DNA from: Opisthorchis felineus
Taxonomy: Eukaryota; Platyhelminthes; Trematoda; Opisthorchiida; Opisthorchiidae
Assembly: GCA_004794785.1 (NCBI GenBank)
Contig: SJOL01007403.1
Coordinates: forward strand, 212,106-276,105
DNA length: 64,000 bases
Direction: 5' to 3'
Positions 22,960 to 33,697 of this stretch are shown in pieces. The notes beneath the pieces were generated by a model that made no database searches, was not told the origin of the DNA, and was given only the letters and a program-made list of their open reading frames with translations. The stretch's first letter is position 1. Each line of letters starts with the position of its first letter. A program made the position numbers and the translations under genes.

Positions 22960-24887
22960 AGTACCAGTTACTCTGGCTCCTAGACATGACTCACACGGCT
23001 CACTTTCAACTCAAGTGCCGGCTGTCGCTCCAAAAATGTGCCAAACTGTGCTAGTATTTGAGTCACAACATCCAACAAAGGGTCATTCTGATTGTTCGGA
23101 GAACAGTGATGGGAATAAACTTACTTTAGCAAGTTGGTCTGCGTATTTCTAACGTTTTTTTGGCCCGAATTACGGATTGCTCTAAGTTGGGATCGCTTGC
23201 GGCTTCTGCATGTAGAAACATCTCCTGAGTGCTTCGCAACTTGTGCATATCACGAAACAAACAGGAGGTCGTCTTATTGTATGGGCACATTCTCGGATGA
23301 ACTTTTTTCAAAATGACGACACTTCGCAGGGTTGAAGGTGGGATAATCTCAAGCAGATGTTCAGCTTCAGGTGGAAAATTACACCAATATTCGACAGGAT
23401 AGACGAAATCGGACAAATGTTAGGTGATTCTCTAGGTGCAAAACACTACTCCTAACTAATGTAACCAAAATTTGAAGCCGAAGACACTGAAATTTGAATG
23501 AAATTTGTTTCCCCCTCAGTGAAATAATGAGAAAGCCCGGCTTACGTTCCTCAAATATTCTAGGTTTGGGTACCTGGGTCAGCTACTGTAAAGTATGACG
23601 AAAGTGAGTAGTATTCAGTTACAAAATAGTCGGGACAACAATTTTAGGACAGTGATGTAGCAAGCTGTGATGCAGAAAATCAGGCCAGCCTCAGACTCTT
23701 CTAAAATTTAGGAAAATAGGTCCTGAGTTTGGGGATGGAAGACCATGCCTCAGATTTTACTATTTTTGTAACGAATTTGCACTGACCGATACCGAAAAAT
23801 GACGGAATCTTCTGGCCATGAAAGGTTCGCAGATAACTAATCGTGTGATGTAACGCCGTCCAGTGTACCTGGCAGATGGAAGTGTGGAGCAACAGCAGAA
23901 AAGAACGAGAGCACAAGTGTATTCAAAAGCTGCTGAAGATGGCTGTTTTAAGATTGGTCCACTTAAAAGAAACAAGTCATTGGATTATTATATAGATATA
24001 AATGTAATACCAACAGGAACCAAATGCACTTTTGGCTTTTCACGAATAAGCTCACACATGCGGTCCTAAGAAGGACCAATTTCAAGCATGGACCGCCTAA
24101 CATTGTAAGATGTACATAAAATTATTGCGTTTGGACGTAGTAAAAATAAGCATCCAAAGAAGTGCACCACTCAAGTTTCCAAAATACGTGAGGTGTTAAA
24201 CCATTTAAAGGAATGTATTGGAATAACCAGTCATGCTACATGAAAAAACATACACCGCGTTCCGAAGTCATGCAATGACTGCACCCAGAACACCCCATAT
24301 GCTGCAAATGTATGACCTCCGCTGTGGTGCCATTGCCGTTTTCAGCTATGGTCACCAGGACAGGGACATCTGATGGCTGCTCGATTATCTTGCAAAACCA
24401 GGCTACACGCTTACAGATCTCTGGCTCCATGGTCCAATAAACAATCTCTATAGAAATAATCTTTAACTATATGATGCCATTTAGTACATGACACAATGCC
24501 GCACTCGTATCTACCTAGTTTGTGTTCATAAGCTACGCATTCTGTTGTAAGAACTTGAATTTTTACCTTCAGTTAAACCAGTAAAATTGACAATCGATTG
24601 TTCGATTAAAATCTGCTCTTTACAGTGGAGTGAAGAGAAATTTTTTCAACGGGATACTCTTTCCGCAGCATTTAAACAAGACGCGCCGGGGCATGGCAGT
24701 CTGTTCACTGTGTGCGTTGAGGTGTGTATACCTGAGAGCAGTCATGAAAAACAACTTTTTTCCGAATGTAACGTGAGATCTTTTTGCACCTCAATCCTTT
24801 TAATATACAAAAGAGTAGAGTGCAAAATAAAAGAAGAAATATTTGATTTTGAACCAGTACTAACTGAAACAAAAAGATTATTCAGAA
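22960..24887. other. Unassigned intergenic stretch
   Basis: No gene or repeat supported. Short open frames on both strands lack motifs and good splice signals. It lies downstream of the SOCS-box gene's stop codon at 24888 and probably holds its 3' UTR, but no polyadenylation site was pinned down. Confidence 0.35.
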
Positions 24888-25135
24888 TCAGGCGGACAGA
24901 AAATGAAGGTTTTGTATGGAGACAATTTCTGAGCCATTTGGTTCTCTGGTTTTTGTTATGGAAACAAGAGGACGGGGTTCCAGGATCGGAATCGCCAATG
25001 TACTACTTGGTTCCAACTTCTCATCCCACAGTTTATGCGGCCAGATTTCTCGATACAGTAGGAAATCTTTGAGACGATACGGCAGTGGAACTTGACTGAT
25101 CCGTTGTGCATAGTTTTCGCATGGGTTGCATTCAA
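24888..25135 (-). CDS. SOCS-box protein, terminal exon
   Basis: Last exon of a minus-strand gene. It starts after the acceptor 'cgcacgcacag' with the two bases that complete a codon from the previous exon (phase 1) and runs 82 codons to a TGA at 24888. Early in the exon is ISQVPLPYRLKDFLLYRE, the second half of a SOCS box (usual pattern LPLP..L..YLLY, the Cullin-5 box side). SOCS-box proteins bind Elongin B/C and act as substrate receptors of Cullin-RING ubiquitin ligases. After the box comes a ~55-residue tail ending QNLHFLSA. A plus-strand frame overlaps on the opposite strand and is judged a shadow. Confidence 0.72.
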
Positions 25136-25576
25136 CTGTGCGTGCGAAATGTAGCGTATTAAGGTGTAACATTATTGAAGTGTGTAAACTATTTCAGTAT
25201 AAATTAACATATATGGACATTACCCTCATTGTTTCAGTGTACGGTGACTATGTCCAGATCAATAAAAGGTAAGTGTTTTTGTTGGTTATCTTTACTCAGT
25301 TTTGCCCCTACCAGATTAATATAATATATGAGCATATGAACTATACCGGAACCCTTGGATAAATAGAACATTATTTTTCCCATAAACACAGGTCAGTTTA
25401 CTATTCGCGACGTAACTGTTTAACAACAAAACCAGACATTTGATTTCATGAATTACTACCGAATAGTATATTGGTTTATGAATGTCTTGGACACCCAGTT
25501 CAACATGAAGACATGGTCTTTCAAGTTTAATTGTTACCAGTACTGCATTGGGCAAAATTTCGATAGCAAAGCTTAC

Positions 25577-25707
25577 CCATTGCGTACACCAAACGCTGGC
25601 GGATGGCCGCTCTGCATAAATCTTGAAGCCGGATTGGAGACCAGTTGAGGGTGCACTCTTTCACTGGTCTGCGGTATTCAGGCTGAAGGCGATGGCAAAG
25701 CCATGCA
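25577..25707 (-). CDS. SOCS-box protein, penultimate exon
   Basis: Bounded by acceptor 'atcgatttttag' and donor 'ATGG|GTAAGC'. It has 131 nt, entering in phase 2 and leaving in phase 1, both matching its neighbours. It encodes a linker (HRLQPEYRRPVKECTLNW) and the first half of the SOCS box, SPIRLQDLCRAAIRQRL, the BC-box side that normally contacts Elongin C (pattern SL..LCR..IR..L). The box is split by an intron right after this segment. The longer open frame reaching 25982 is interpreted as read-through into the intron. Confidence 0.72.
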
Positions 25708-25879
25708 CTAAAAATCGATTGCCAAGCTTCCTCAGGATCTTCTGGTGTATTCGACAGATCAGGTAACACCAAGTGTAAACACTGAGGATACCGAGAACAT
25801 CCAAAATGATCCGCTGCTTTTGTAAGAGCAGTTTGAGGAATGGGCCAAAATGTGCCAGTGTGATGCGTGCACGGTTCAC

Positions 25880-26084
25880 CGGTCCACAAATCGAATGCGA
25901 ATAGAAACGGGGTGGCCATCAACAACTCGAATGTGAGCGCCACCATCTCTCCACCCATTGCTAATTGACGTCTTTGGTCCAAGAGCCGTATGCCATGGTG
26001 TAGTACGCTGCCGAATCCTCGTCGGTGGATGAACTAGAGTATGCAATAGGGATTCCATTGTTTGATATGATGAGTTCTTTGGAT
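25880..26084 (-). CDS. SOCS-box protein, internal exon
   Basis: 205 nt from acceptor 'gagttatttttag' to donor 'GACCG|GTGAAC', entering in phase 1 and leaving in phase 2. Encodes TMESLLHTLVHPPTRIRQR and GGAHIRVVDGHPVSIRIRF. No domain recognised. The next exon completes the last codon and keeps the frame. Competing open frames on the same strand make the exact donor less sure than the acceptor. Confidence 0.55.
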
Positions 26085-26433
26085 CTAAAAATAACTCCTT
26101 TACACCTCACATATAAATAACGTATTTCGTACACGGGGGCGGGGGCGAATCAACAGTCACAACCGAGTAGGTGCACTTTTACGTTTCTATATTGTGTAGA
26201 TTTGCCTGGGCTTGTTAAAGGATATCCGAATAGAAAGTCTGATAATGCGTCAGGTTTATATTTGTACCACTCCAGTTTTATATTGGTATTGGTCAAGATG
26301 AATAAGTCGGAGCCTACGCGAACACCTCTTTAATCCTGATACGAATGAAAGGTTTTGAGCAGCTGAACTTCAGTCACAGACGAAATGATCATCCAGTTTG
26401 TTTTGTTGTAGCTGAGTAGTCAGTAATGAGCAC

Positions 26434-26663
26434 CTCTATACAAATCATGGATGTATTTCGCATCAGACGATTTAGTACGGAGGATTTTTAGATGGACACT
26501 GTCTTCGTTGTGAATAGGTATGGATGACGAGAAGAAAAATAAGTTCCCGAAGAAGGTATAACGAAGCTCAGGTAATATTGATTCACATGTCTGGGAAACC
26601 GAAGTTTTCCAACAAATATTTCTCACCCGATGTTCTATGATTTCCGAGTTAGCACCAACGCAT
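26434..26663 (-). CDS. SOCS-box protein, upstream internal exon
   Basis: 230 nt from acceptor 'aaaatgatttcag' to a weaker donor 'TAGAG|GTGCTC', entering in phase 2 and leaving in phase 1. Encodes EHRVRNICWKTSVSQTCES, LPELRYTFFGNLFFFSSS and DSVHLKILRTKSSDAKYIHD. Beta-strand-like composition suggests part of a folded domain, not a linker. Function unknown. It joins in phase to the exon at 26084. Confidence 0.55.
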
Positions 26664-27600
26664 CTGAAATCATTTTTGACATTACACGCATCACAACTAG
26701 ATTACCTATGGTTGTTTCCATTTTGGTTCGGCGTGATAAAGCAAGACGCAGTTAAGATGTAACGGGAAAGTTTTGTTGCAATAAGACTGTTGTTGATTAG
26801 GTAGAACTTTTTGTCCAAGCTACTTAGCCGAGGTGGTAACTGATGGCAAATAATTCACCACACTAAACAGTTGTCCTACTCAGTTGAATTTTGACATTGT
26901 AGCTTGTTCCATCCATCGGTACGCTAGGTTACCTCGTCGAAATTCCGTGAAGTTGTTAAACAAGTTAAGTAAGTTGCAAAGGAATTAGAAATATGTGCGA
27001 AGGTACGAACTTTGCTGCTGTGCATCGCGAAAATGTCCAAGTGGAGAAAACAATGTCCCAAGCATTAATTTAGGCTGAAACACTACTATCAGTGCAAACC
27101 AGTGAGCTCAGTGCGCCCGAGTGTTTCGGACTCCAAATCACTTCTGCTGCACCACTTGGAACCAAATAATCGGTGAAAGATAAGCACAAACGATTTTCTA
27201 AAAGCGGAGCATAGATATATAATAAGGGCACTTGTTAGTTCAGAATGAGTTTCCTTATAAATTTTGCAACAAGATCATGGAAAGACTCGAGTTCTTCTCA
27301 AGCGCTTCTAACCCACCACGTCTGTTTCAGAGTGACTACTAATTCCGTTCTGAGTAATGGAGGCATTCAGTTTTGGTTGTTCGCTTTACTGGTCTGCTCC
27401 ATCAGGTCGTAGTCAAGTAAAGTTTAGGACCAAAATCAGGTCAGTCCACCGGTATAAGTGCAATGAGGAAGTGAGGCAAAAATCACGGCTCTATCTTTTC
27501 AAATATTCCACTCTTCTGTTTGCCCATGGAAGTCAGTGACAGATGAAAATATTTGAACTTCTGGATTTACCAAGCATATCCGAACCATATTGCCGCAAAC

Positions 27601-27872
27601 TTAAACGAAATGAGCAAACGTTAACTCTATACAAGCTGGCTCATTTAGCATGAACAGGTGTATGGCATCACACTGGTCAACTTTCAGTGAGCTAACTTTT
27701 TCAGAGGATGTTTTTTTTGCGGAAAACTCAATTTCTGTCATTATCCACAAAAAGTGAGGCTCTCTTACTATGAGATCACTTGTCTTGGACCGGTAAGCAA
27801 TCCAATTTTGAGGTGTGGTGACGCTTACCACCAGTTCTCTCCATTGTTTATTATTAGATTCAGAATGGTGAG
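27601..27872 (-). CDS. Candidate exon, same strand as SOCS-box gene
   Basis: Open from acceptor 'catctttttcatag' (exon side 27872) to a stop at 27601. Encodes HHSESNNKQWRELVVSVTTP and EPHFLWIMTEIEFSAKK. A strong donor, CTGGTG|GTAAGC, lies only ~45 bases in, so the real exon may be very short with the rest intronic. It lies in the same orientation between exons at 28613-28826 and 26434-26663. Function unknown. Confidence 0.35.
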
Positions 27873-28054
27873 CTATGAAAAAGATGACTAAAACATACAC
27901 AACATATGTATCGTTGAAGCAGTTAGAAGATCGCCGAGGTGAAATATACCTAGAAAATGTTTAGGAGAAAGTCCTACCCCTATTAGCGTGGAACTTCATA
28001 CCAGATCAGAAAGATAGCCAGCTTAGTGAACATTGGTGCTGGTGTACTGGACGT

Positions 28055-28265
28055 GGGGCGAGATGGCTCAGTGGTCAGGGTGCGGATTTACTGACCGGAA
28101 GGTCCGTGGTTCGAACCCGACCTCTGCATCTAGATTTCCCCTGTCTAAGCTTGGGCAACCTGGCAGTATCCCAGCCCTCGTGCTTCCTTCGGGTAACATG
28201 GTAGCTAGGCACCGAAAAGGTGTTACAGCTGAACGATACTAGAAGGCGATTGCTATTCGTCACTG
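28055..28265 (+). mobile_element. tRNA-derived SINE (copy 1, best preserved promoter)
   Basis: Has an internal RNA polymerase III promoter: A box TGGCTCAGTGG (28064-28074) and B box GGTTCGAACCC (28108-28118), followed by a non-tRNA body with 'agccctcgtgcttccttcgg' and 'ggtgttacagctgaacgat'. Related copies lie at 42728-42893 and 47607-47800. It is inserted antisense in what is probably an intron of the minus-strand gene. SINEs rely on a LINE for movement and encode no protein. Confidence 0.85.
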
Positions 28266-28612
28266 TTTGACGAAATGTGTGAAGCTGAGTCATGGCATCA
28301 AACTGTTATTTATTTGCAGCTAAAGCAGGAACACGAACCATCCAACAAGCGGTGAAATTGTTCATGCACAAAGGGTGGGGCAACACAATGCTGGTGTATA
28401 ACTACCGTGTTCGCATAAAAGAGAACGGCATAGAAAAAAGCTGGTTGAGGAATTAGGAAAACATATATTTTATGGTTTCTATTGTCAGTTAGCTGCACCT
28501 GATGTTTTATTTCGATGCTCGTAGTTCCATCATCTGTTGCAACTATGGATGGAGATCACTAACTATCAGTAACTAGAAGAGCCAACATAGCCAACGTCAT
28601 CTTGGAACCCAC

Positions 28613-28826
28613 CTGAGAGTCACCCAAAACGTTTGGTTCCCCCAATAATTACTATCTGCGTTTTTCACTTTGTATGTCATGTTTTTGAAATGCTGTACCA
28701 TCTTGCTTTGTACGTCACCGCTGGTGTACAATCTCATGGGATTGACAAAGACCTCAAAGGTCCGTGTCCAAATGACCCCCAAACAGAGACGACCCCCAAA
28801 TGCCGAATAACCGGCACTAAGCAATC
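28613..28826 (-). CDS. Internal exon of unknown minus-strand gene
   Basis: 214 nt with a textbook acceptor 'gtattttttcag' and donor 'CTCAG|GTGGGT'; entering phase 1, leaving phase 2. Encodes YSAFGGRLCLGVIWTRTFEV, NPMRLYTSGDVQSKMVQHF and SNYWGNQTFWVTLR. The aromatic, strand-rich composition suggests a globular beta domain. It is on the same strand as the SOCS-box exons ~2 kb downstream and may belong to that gene. Domain not recognised. Confidence 0.6.
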
Positions 28827-30230
28827 CTGAAAAAATACGAGTCGTACTTACTGCTTAGTAGGATATCTGATTTCACTTTTCACAGTTCGCCTGAGGATGT
28901 GTCAAATATTGTCTAATCCTCCTGAACTTCCAGACCATTTTTCTTGTAAATAATTATCAGTGTCGTCGGCTGTGTTTTTTGGCACTCAAACTCAGCGTCA
29001 GATGCAGTAAAATTAACACAACAATTGTGTGATGAATAGCCTATTAGCGTGATCTCAGGAAAGCATATGAAATTTTAGGCTTAAGAGCAGTGCATGTATC
29101 GATCAGTTTCGCGTTGTTTGCCAGCTCTTCAGTTTTCTAGAATGGTACAGAATGCCAAACCTACTCATCTGAGAACACAAAATTGGTTAACCATGTTTGT
29201 GTCCATCATTCTCACATGAAGATGTAAACTGTGGAGCAGAGATGGTACGACTGCTATTCAACCAATCTGACTGAAGAAATGGAGGTCACACAGTTGTGTA
29301 AACAGGTGTCAGTACTTTTACGACGCTTGCATTTGTCGCTGGTGTGAAGCTGAAGTAACTGATATGGTGTTAAGTAAAACTGTTTGTGCTTCAGCTTTTA
29401 GAAAACAAGCTGTCAATCGTCAAAATAGTTAAGCAGCTCACTTTGACTGACGTGTGAAACTCTGAGCATTGAATTTGAACAAAGGCGTAGTTTATCTACT
29501 GCAACCAGTACAGTAAATTAGTAACTCTGATGTGGGTTTCGTTAAAACAAACAAAATGTGTCTGAGTATATATCTGAAGTCTGATTGAAAATCACCGCAA
29601 GAAAACAACTGTCGTAACTAACAACCTATCGGAAATATGTGCGCAACTACTGAAATGAAGGTATCAACAGTAATATGTGGCTTTAAGGTGCAAAGAACGC
29701 CTACTAGTCTGGCTGGGGTCATCCCTTCTAAATGCGTTAAAATAATCCAGTATGATTAGACTGGCAAACTGTGGGCACGGAAAAACCTGCTTGCAATAGG
29801 GTTGAAAAACAATATTTTTGTAAGAAATAAGGATCAGAATATCTTGAAAATACCGTCTTCAGCCGGGAAGATTGTTTGTCGTAGGGAAAATTAGTTCATC
29901 TAACTTATGCAGAAAAATATCATCCAATGTCGTTGGATCATTCATATCATACTTTGGAGCGTTGGTTACCGACTCTATAAAAGGTTTGTCTTCTTGATAG
30001 TTTATTCTTACTTATCAATGTTCGGCTAAATGAGACGTTCGAGCACCTGCGTGATTTCACTATCTGTGTTTCTTAGGTGGACTACTTAGGGTACTTGGAA
30101 CTTTCGTTCACCTCTTGAAAAAAACCCAGCGAATCGCTCTTCCACGCTATCTATCCGTGTATGCCCCTCGTTAATAATGCACGTTTCTTCTTCGTGACTG
30201 ACGAAAGCAGATAACAAGTTAAAATCTCAC

Positions 30231-30395
30231 GAATAATAATAAAGGAAAACGATATTCGGTTTGGAAATAGGTGAAATGACAGACACTCCTTCTGGTAGAT
30301 TAAAATTAGTTGTAGCAGCCAGAAAGTTATTCCAATTTCCAAATGTCTGGTCGCAAGCGCCAAATCTGTGACCAAAATTCATATAATCGACCATA
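30231..30395 (-). CDS. Internal exon of unknown minus-strand gene
   Basis: 165 nt from acceptor 'gaagagcttcaag' to donor 'ATTC|GTGAGA', entering and leaving in phase 2. Encodes DYMNFGHRFGACDQTFGNW and FNLPEGVSVISPISKPNIVF. The preceding exon at 31538-31921 ends in phase 2, so the two join without a frame break. Function unknown. Confidence 0.5.
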
Positions 30396-31001
30396 CTTGA
30401 AGCTCTTCCACAAGTGAGGAGTGTGCATTTTTAGACTGTCTAAACGATTGGAATGTCGCCTAACACTTTTGGTGAACTTTCTTTCAGTGCGATCTGTGCA
30501 AACTGCGTGAAGCAGTTTGTGGCAGCACCCATGGAGTGGACGAAGTAAGCTTGTATGTTCCTTTTACTACAAGGTTCATTGAAGGCCGAAATTTTCACTC
30601 ACTAAACGTGGCCTGATTACTTCGAACTGTAGCTAATCAGGCTGACTCTCTAGGGTTCTATCCGTGTTGTGGAGCCTCTTTGGTCCAGTATAAATGCTTT
30701 GGCTGCTAAATGCAGTACCTGTTCGAAGTTACAAAAAGGCACTTTTATTAATGCTACTTAAGTTTGGATGGTATAGTCCGTAATATTCGTCAAAAAGTCC
30801 CGATGGCATACAAACGAGTACCACTCGAAGTGCTGTTTGACGAAGTCATGCTCATCTGTACAACCACTCGCTTGCTGAAAGATTTTCTAGAAACGGCTCT
30901 GTTGACCGGTTGCTACTCAGAACATTTATGGCCTTGCATAGCGAACCAAGCTCTACATCCAGTCTAACCACGACAGCCAAGAAGAAGGAAGTTGTGATGT
31001 T

Positions 31002-31342
31002 AGCGAAATTCACTCATTTGCAAGCAAATTTGGTTTTGCGAGAGACTCACCTGGAACCCAGCTGAATCTCTTTTTTGTGATGTTTCCAGGCAACTGAATG
31101 TGCTGCACCAGGCCGCCCCATGTTTCAGTTGGTACGATATTCGGGATACCGCGATACATGTATACAGGTAATGCACTACTCATAAGGTTGCTGTTTGCAA
31201 ATGAGTGTATTTTGCTAATTTCAAGTAGAACATAAGGTTGACGAACACTCGGGGACTGCGCCTACTTGATGAGCCCCAAGAAGGTCGAAACCGGTCGTGG
31301 GCTGTCGAAGAATTTTCAGCAACCTTATGAGAAGTGCATTAC
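31002..31342 (+). mobile_element. Hammerhead-bearing repeat, copy 1 (head-to-head structure)
   Basis: The segment 31168-31342 is bounded by 26-bp inverted repeats (31168-31193 and 31317-31342, one mismatch) and contains a hammerhead fold at 31260-31302. A further piece at 31002-31075 repeats, in the opposite direction, sequence that lies 5' of the hammerhead in copy 2 (44096-44165). Copy 1 is therefore a partly inverted, head-to-head composite. Hammerhead motifs in terminal repeats and odd inverted arrangements are known for Penelope-like elements and retrozymes; assignment to either is inference. It sits in an intron between exon candidates at 31538 and 30395. Confidence 0.65.
31260..31302 (+). 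ncRNA. Hammerhead ribozyme motif, plus strand
   Basis: Stem I GCCTAC (31260-31265) pairs with GTGGGC (31297-31302) with one G-T wobble. Core TTGATGA (31266-31272), stem II with loop AAGA (31273-31286), GAA (31287-31289), minimal stem III ACC/GGT (31290-31295), and the expected cleavage triplet GTC with the cut after C 31296. The only core departure is the first position (usually C, here T), expected to weaken or abolish cleavage. Stem II has one C-T mismatch. Confidence 0.75.
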
Positions 31343-31537
31343 GTATATAAGTTGTGATGTTCTTTTTTTATTAAGATCATATCTGAGACAACACCAAGCA
31401 GAAACGTCAGTCTGCGTTTGACGGCATTCACACTGCAGGTTAGTTGCGATTCATTTTGAGGACCACCAGGACTACTTTCAGAATAGTTTGCTTATTATCA
31501 CTGACCATTCTGCAACGCACGTCACCTATAGGTTCAC

Positions 31538-31921
31538 CTAAAATCGCGGCAGAACTGATCAACATCTTCCCCAATGGATCTCTGAACAGGGCCCAAATCA
31601 CCTCCCACAGGTCGTGCAGTGCGACGGATCAACACCATCCGCGGCGAGATTAAAGTGTATGTCAACAGTTTCAGAAGGTGCATATCCAAGACGTGCTGGT
31701 TTCGTCCTTGCTTTCTCCATGCTTTTATGCCATCAAAAGCCGAAACGACTTGCTTAATGTGGAATGACGACAGTAGCACTGCAAACCCAGCTGTGTGCAC
31801 GAGAACTATTGATTCAATATGTCCATCTACTTTGAAAGTGAATTCAGACCGCTCTTCTCTCAGTGTAACCTGCCAGTGGATGCATTTACCCACTGTTACT
31901 ATGTTCATTTTAGACCCGGGC
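31538..31921 (-). CDS. Large internal exon, possible beta-propeller fragment
   Basis: 384 nt (127 codons) between acceptor 'actacttccaccag' and donor 'TTTTAG|GTGAAC', entering and leaving in phase 2: the longest clean exon in the window. Encodes MNIVTVGKCIHWQVTLREER, FKVDGHIESIVLVHTAGFA, SSFHIKQVVSAFDGIKAW and GEDVDQFCRDF. Repeated short strands with HW and VLVHTAG patterns recall WD40-like blades, but that is a weak impression. It joins in phase to the exon at 30395. Function unknown. Confidence 0.6.
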
Positions 31922-32095
31922 CTGGTGGAAGTAGTTTGAACTGTTACCATTTACAAACGTTTATCTTTGGATTGCTCTGATAAACTGGTTCAAAGGGACC
32001 CAGTGCTTTTAAATTTAAGTTGGTCCTATAAAGTGCGTATCAACAGTTCATTCTTCTCCAAAGGGACGATCTTGAGAAAGAGACGAATTTTGTTA

Positions 32096-32329
32096 GTCTG
32101 TCGAGGTGCTCTCTTCACTAGGTTTGGGCGAATCCATTCGAAAAATAGCAGAAGCATATTTTGGGTTTACGTTGAGAAGACTCTGGGTTCTGTGGATATG
32201 GCTGATTGTAGGTTGCATTGTTATGCCCAACCAAGCATGATGAACTTTCACTTCAGACCCGATTGCCCTGGTAAGGATAACTTCGCCTACTAGAGCCATG
32301 TGGACTCGTGTGTATATTGCTCCGGTGCT
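32096..32329 (-). CDS. Candidate internal exon
   Basis: Starts after acceptor 'cggcttaactgccag' in phase 0 and is open to a stop at ~32093-32095. The true donor is probably inside, one candidate being 'CCTA|GTGAAG'. Encodes IYTRVHMALVGEVILTRAI and HHAWLGITMQPTISHIHRTQ. Strand-rich like the next exon. Function unknown; same strand as its neighbours. Confidence 0.42.
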
Positions 32330-33619
32330 CTGGCAGTTAAGCCGGAAAACCGTTAAACAAAAAACCACATATGTCACCTCTCTATATCAAGCTAATAAAG
32401 CTTATTTGGCGTAGGGTGCGTTCGAACTGCCCAACTAGAGTGTGATTTTTTCTAAAAAGCGGCACATTATTTTCTGTGGCCTTTGAGCTAAACTGATATC
32501 CTAAAACCTGAATATTTTCATACGAACCGTTTGGAGTTCATTGCAAAACTGAGATATTTATGACAAGTTTTTTTACATAGCCAAAGATATGGTGCATTAC
32601 GGGTGATTGCCAGGCATCTAGCAAGTTGAAACAAGTTTTACTCACAGCTTCTCGAGTCAAGGGTTGATACCACATATCCTGAGGCCAAAGGAGGCAAGTT
32701 GAAGTGCGACCACCACAGGGCCATTTGGGAAGCAAATACCCCACGCTCCGCAGTTCGCTTGTGCGCAACGCCAACTCAGTGGAACACCACAAATCGTCGC
32801 GATCCTCTGCTGTTTGCAATGGGCTCCATCCATATGGGTCTCGTCGGTCTGGATCCCAGGAATACGGCGGGCTGGTTAAAAGTGCCACGCATTTGTACGC
32901 TGACCGTATTACTGCGAACTAAATGTGTGGTCGGGTTAGAGTTTTGCAAATATTCAGAACATTCATGCAAACCAGTAAATCTTATCCACTATTTGGCCAG
33001 ATAACATCGAAAATGGAGTTTTTAACGGCAGCTTTTGCCACGCGTAAAGAAGTGACGGATAACAATAACAGCAGCCTATCCTATGTAGGGCGAAGTAAGG
33101 AGTTGCACATACTGTCATACTGTCATACTGTGCTAAGCCTTTTTTTACTACCTCTAGTTTATACACAGCTTATACGGACTGACCGAACGATAACCGAAAT
33201 ATTAGCTGATCTTGGTAGTCTTTCGCCACAGTCTCGAAGATCAGCCCACTATTTGAGCACCACCGTGAGCTACTAAAACTTCCGCCAGTGGACAATTAGT
33301 GGCAAGTTAAAAATGGTGGAAGAGCTAAATTTACGGAATTGCACCTGTTGTGTAGTAACACGTGAACTATGAGGATGATATTTGCAGTTTTACAGAAAGC
33401 ACGAATTTTTCTCGAATAAAATTTGAGTACTTTGGTTAGCCTTAAAGGATCTCTGCTTCAATCTCACATGATCTGTCATGGGTTTATTTTCCTGCCTCAG
33501 TATAACTTCAATAGACAGGCTGTTGTTATTGTTTCAACTCTTACAAGTTAACGAATCGTTCTTAAAATGCACCTGCAACTTCCCAGCTACTTTACTTTAT
33601 GGCACTTGACTGCAGTTTG

Positions 33620-33697
33620 TGCTACGGCAGTGAAGCATCGGTGTTGAACACTGATATCATTCTGTCGATGATGATGGTGATGATGATGATGCAGTTT
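33620..33697 (+). mobile_element. RTE-like LINE 3' tail, severely truncated
   Basis: 'gaagcatcggtgttgaacac' and a (GATGAT)-type tail match 40730-40790 at the end of an RTE-like LINE. Only the last ~75 bp remain, the 5' truncation usual for LINE insertions. It sits next to candidate coding sequence on the minus strand. Confidence 0.7.

Noticed and set aside
24587..25072. 161-codon plus-strand open frame
   Set aside because: It lies antisense to the SOCS-box terminal exon, which has matching splice phases and a recognisable domain. The plus frame shows no motif.
25577..25982. Single long exon model for the SOCS-box gene
   Set aside because: The 151-codon frame is open, but a phase-consistent intron (25879-25708) with good sites connects to upstream exons; kept only as an alternative.
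26130..26150. G-rich run as possible G-quadruplex
   Set aside because: Only two long G runs ('gggggcggggg'); four would be needed.
28055..28130. Functional tRNA gene
   Set aside because: A and B boxes are present, but the cloverleaf is not complete and the sequence continues into a repeated SINE body seen at 42.7 and 47.6 kb.
33110..33140. Short direct repeat 'atactgtcatactgtcatact' as a CRISPR-like array
   Set aside because: Two and a half copies of a few bases in a eukaryotic context; simple local duplication.
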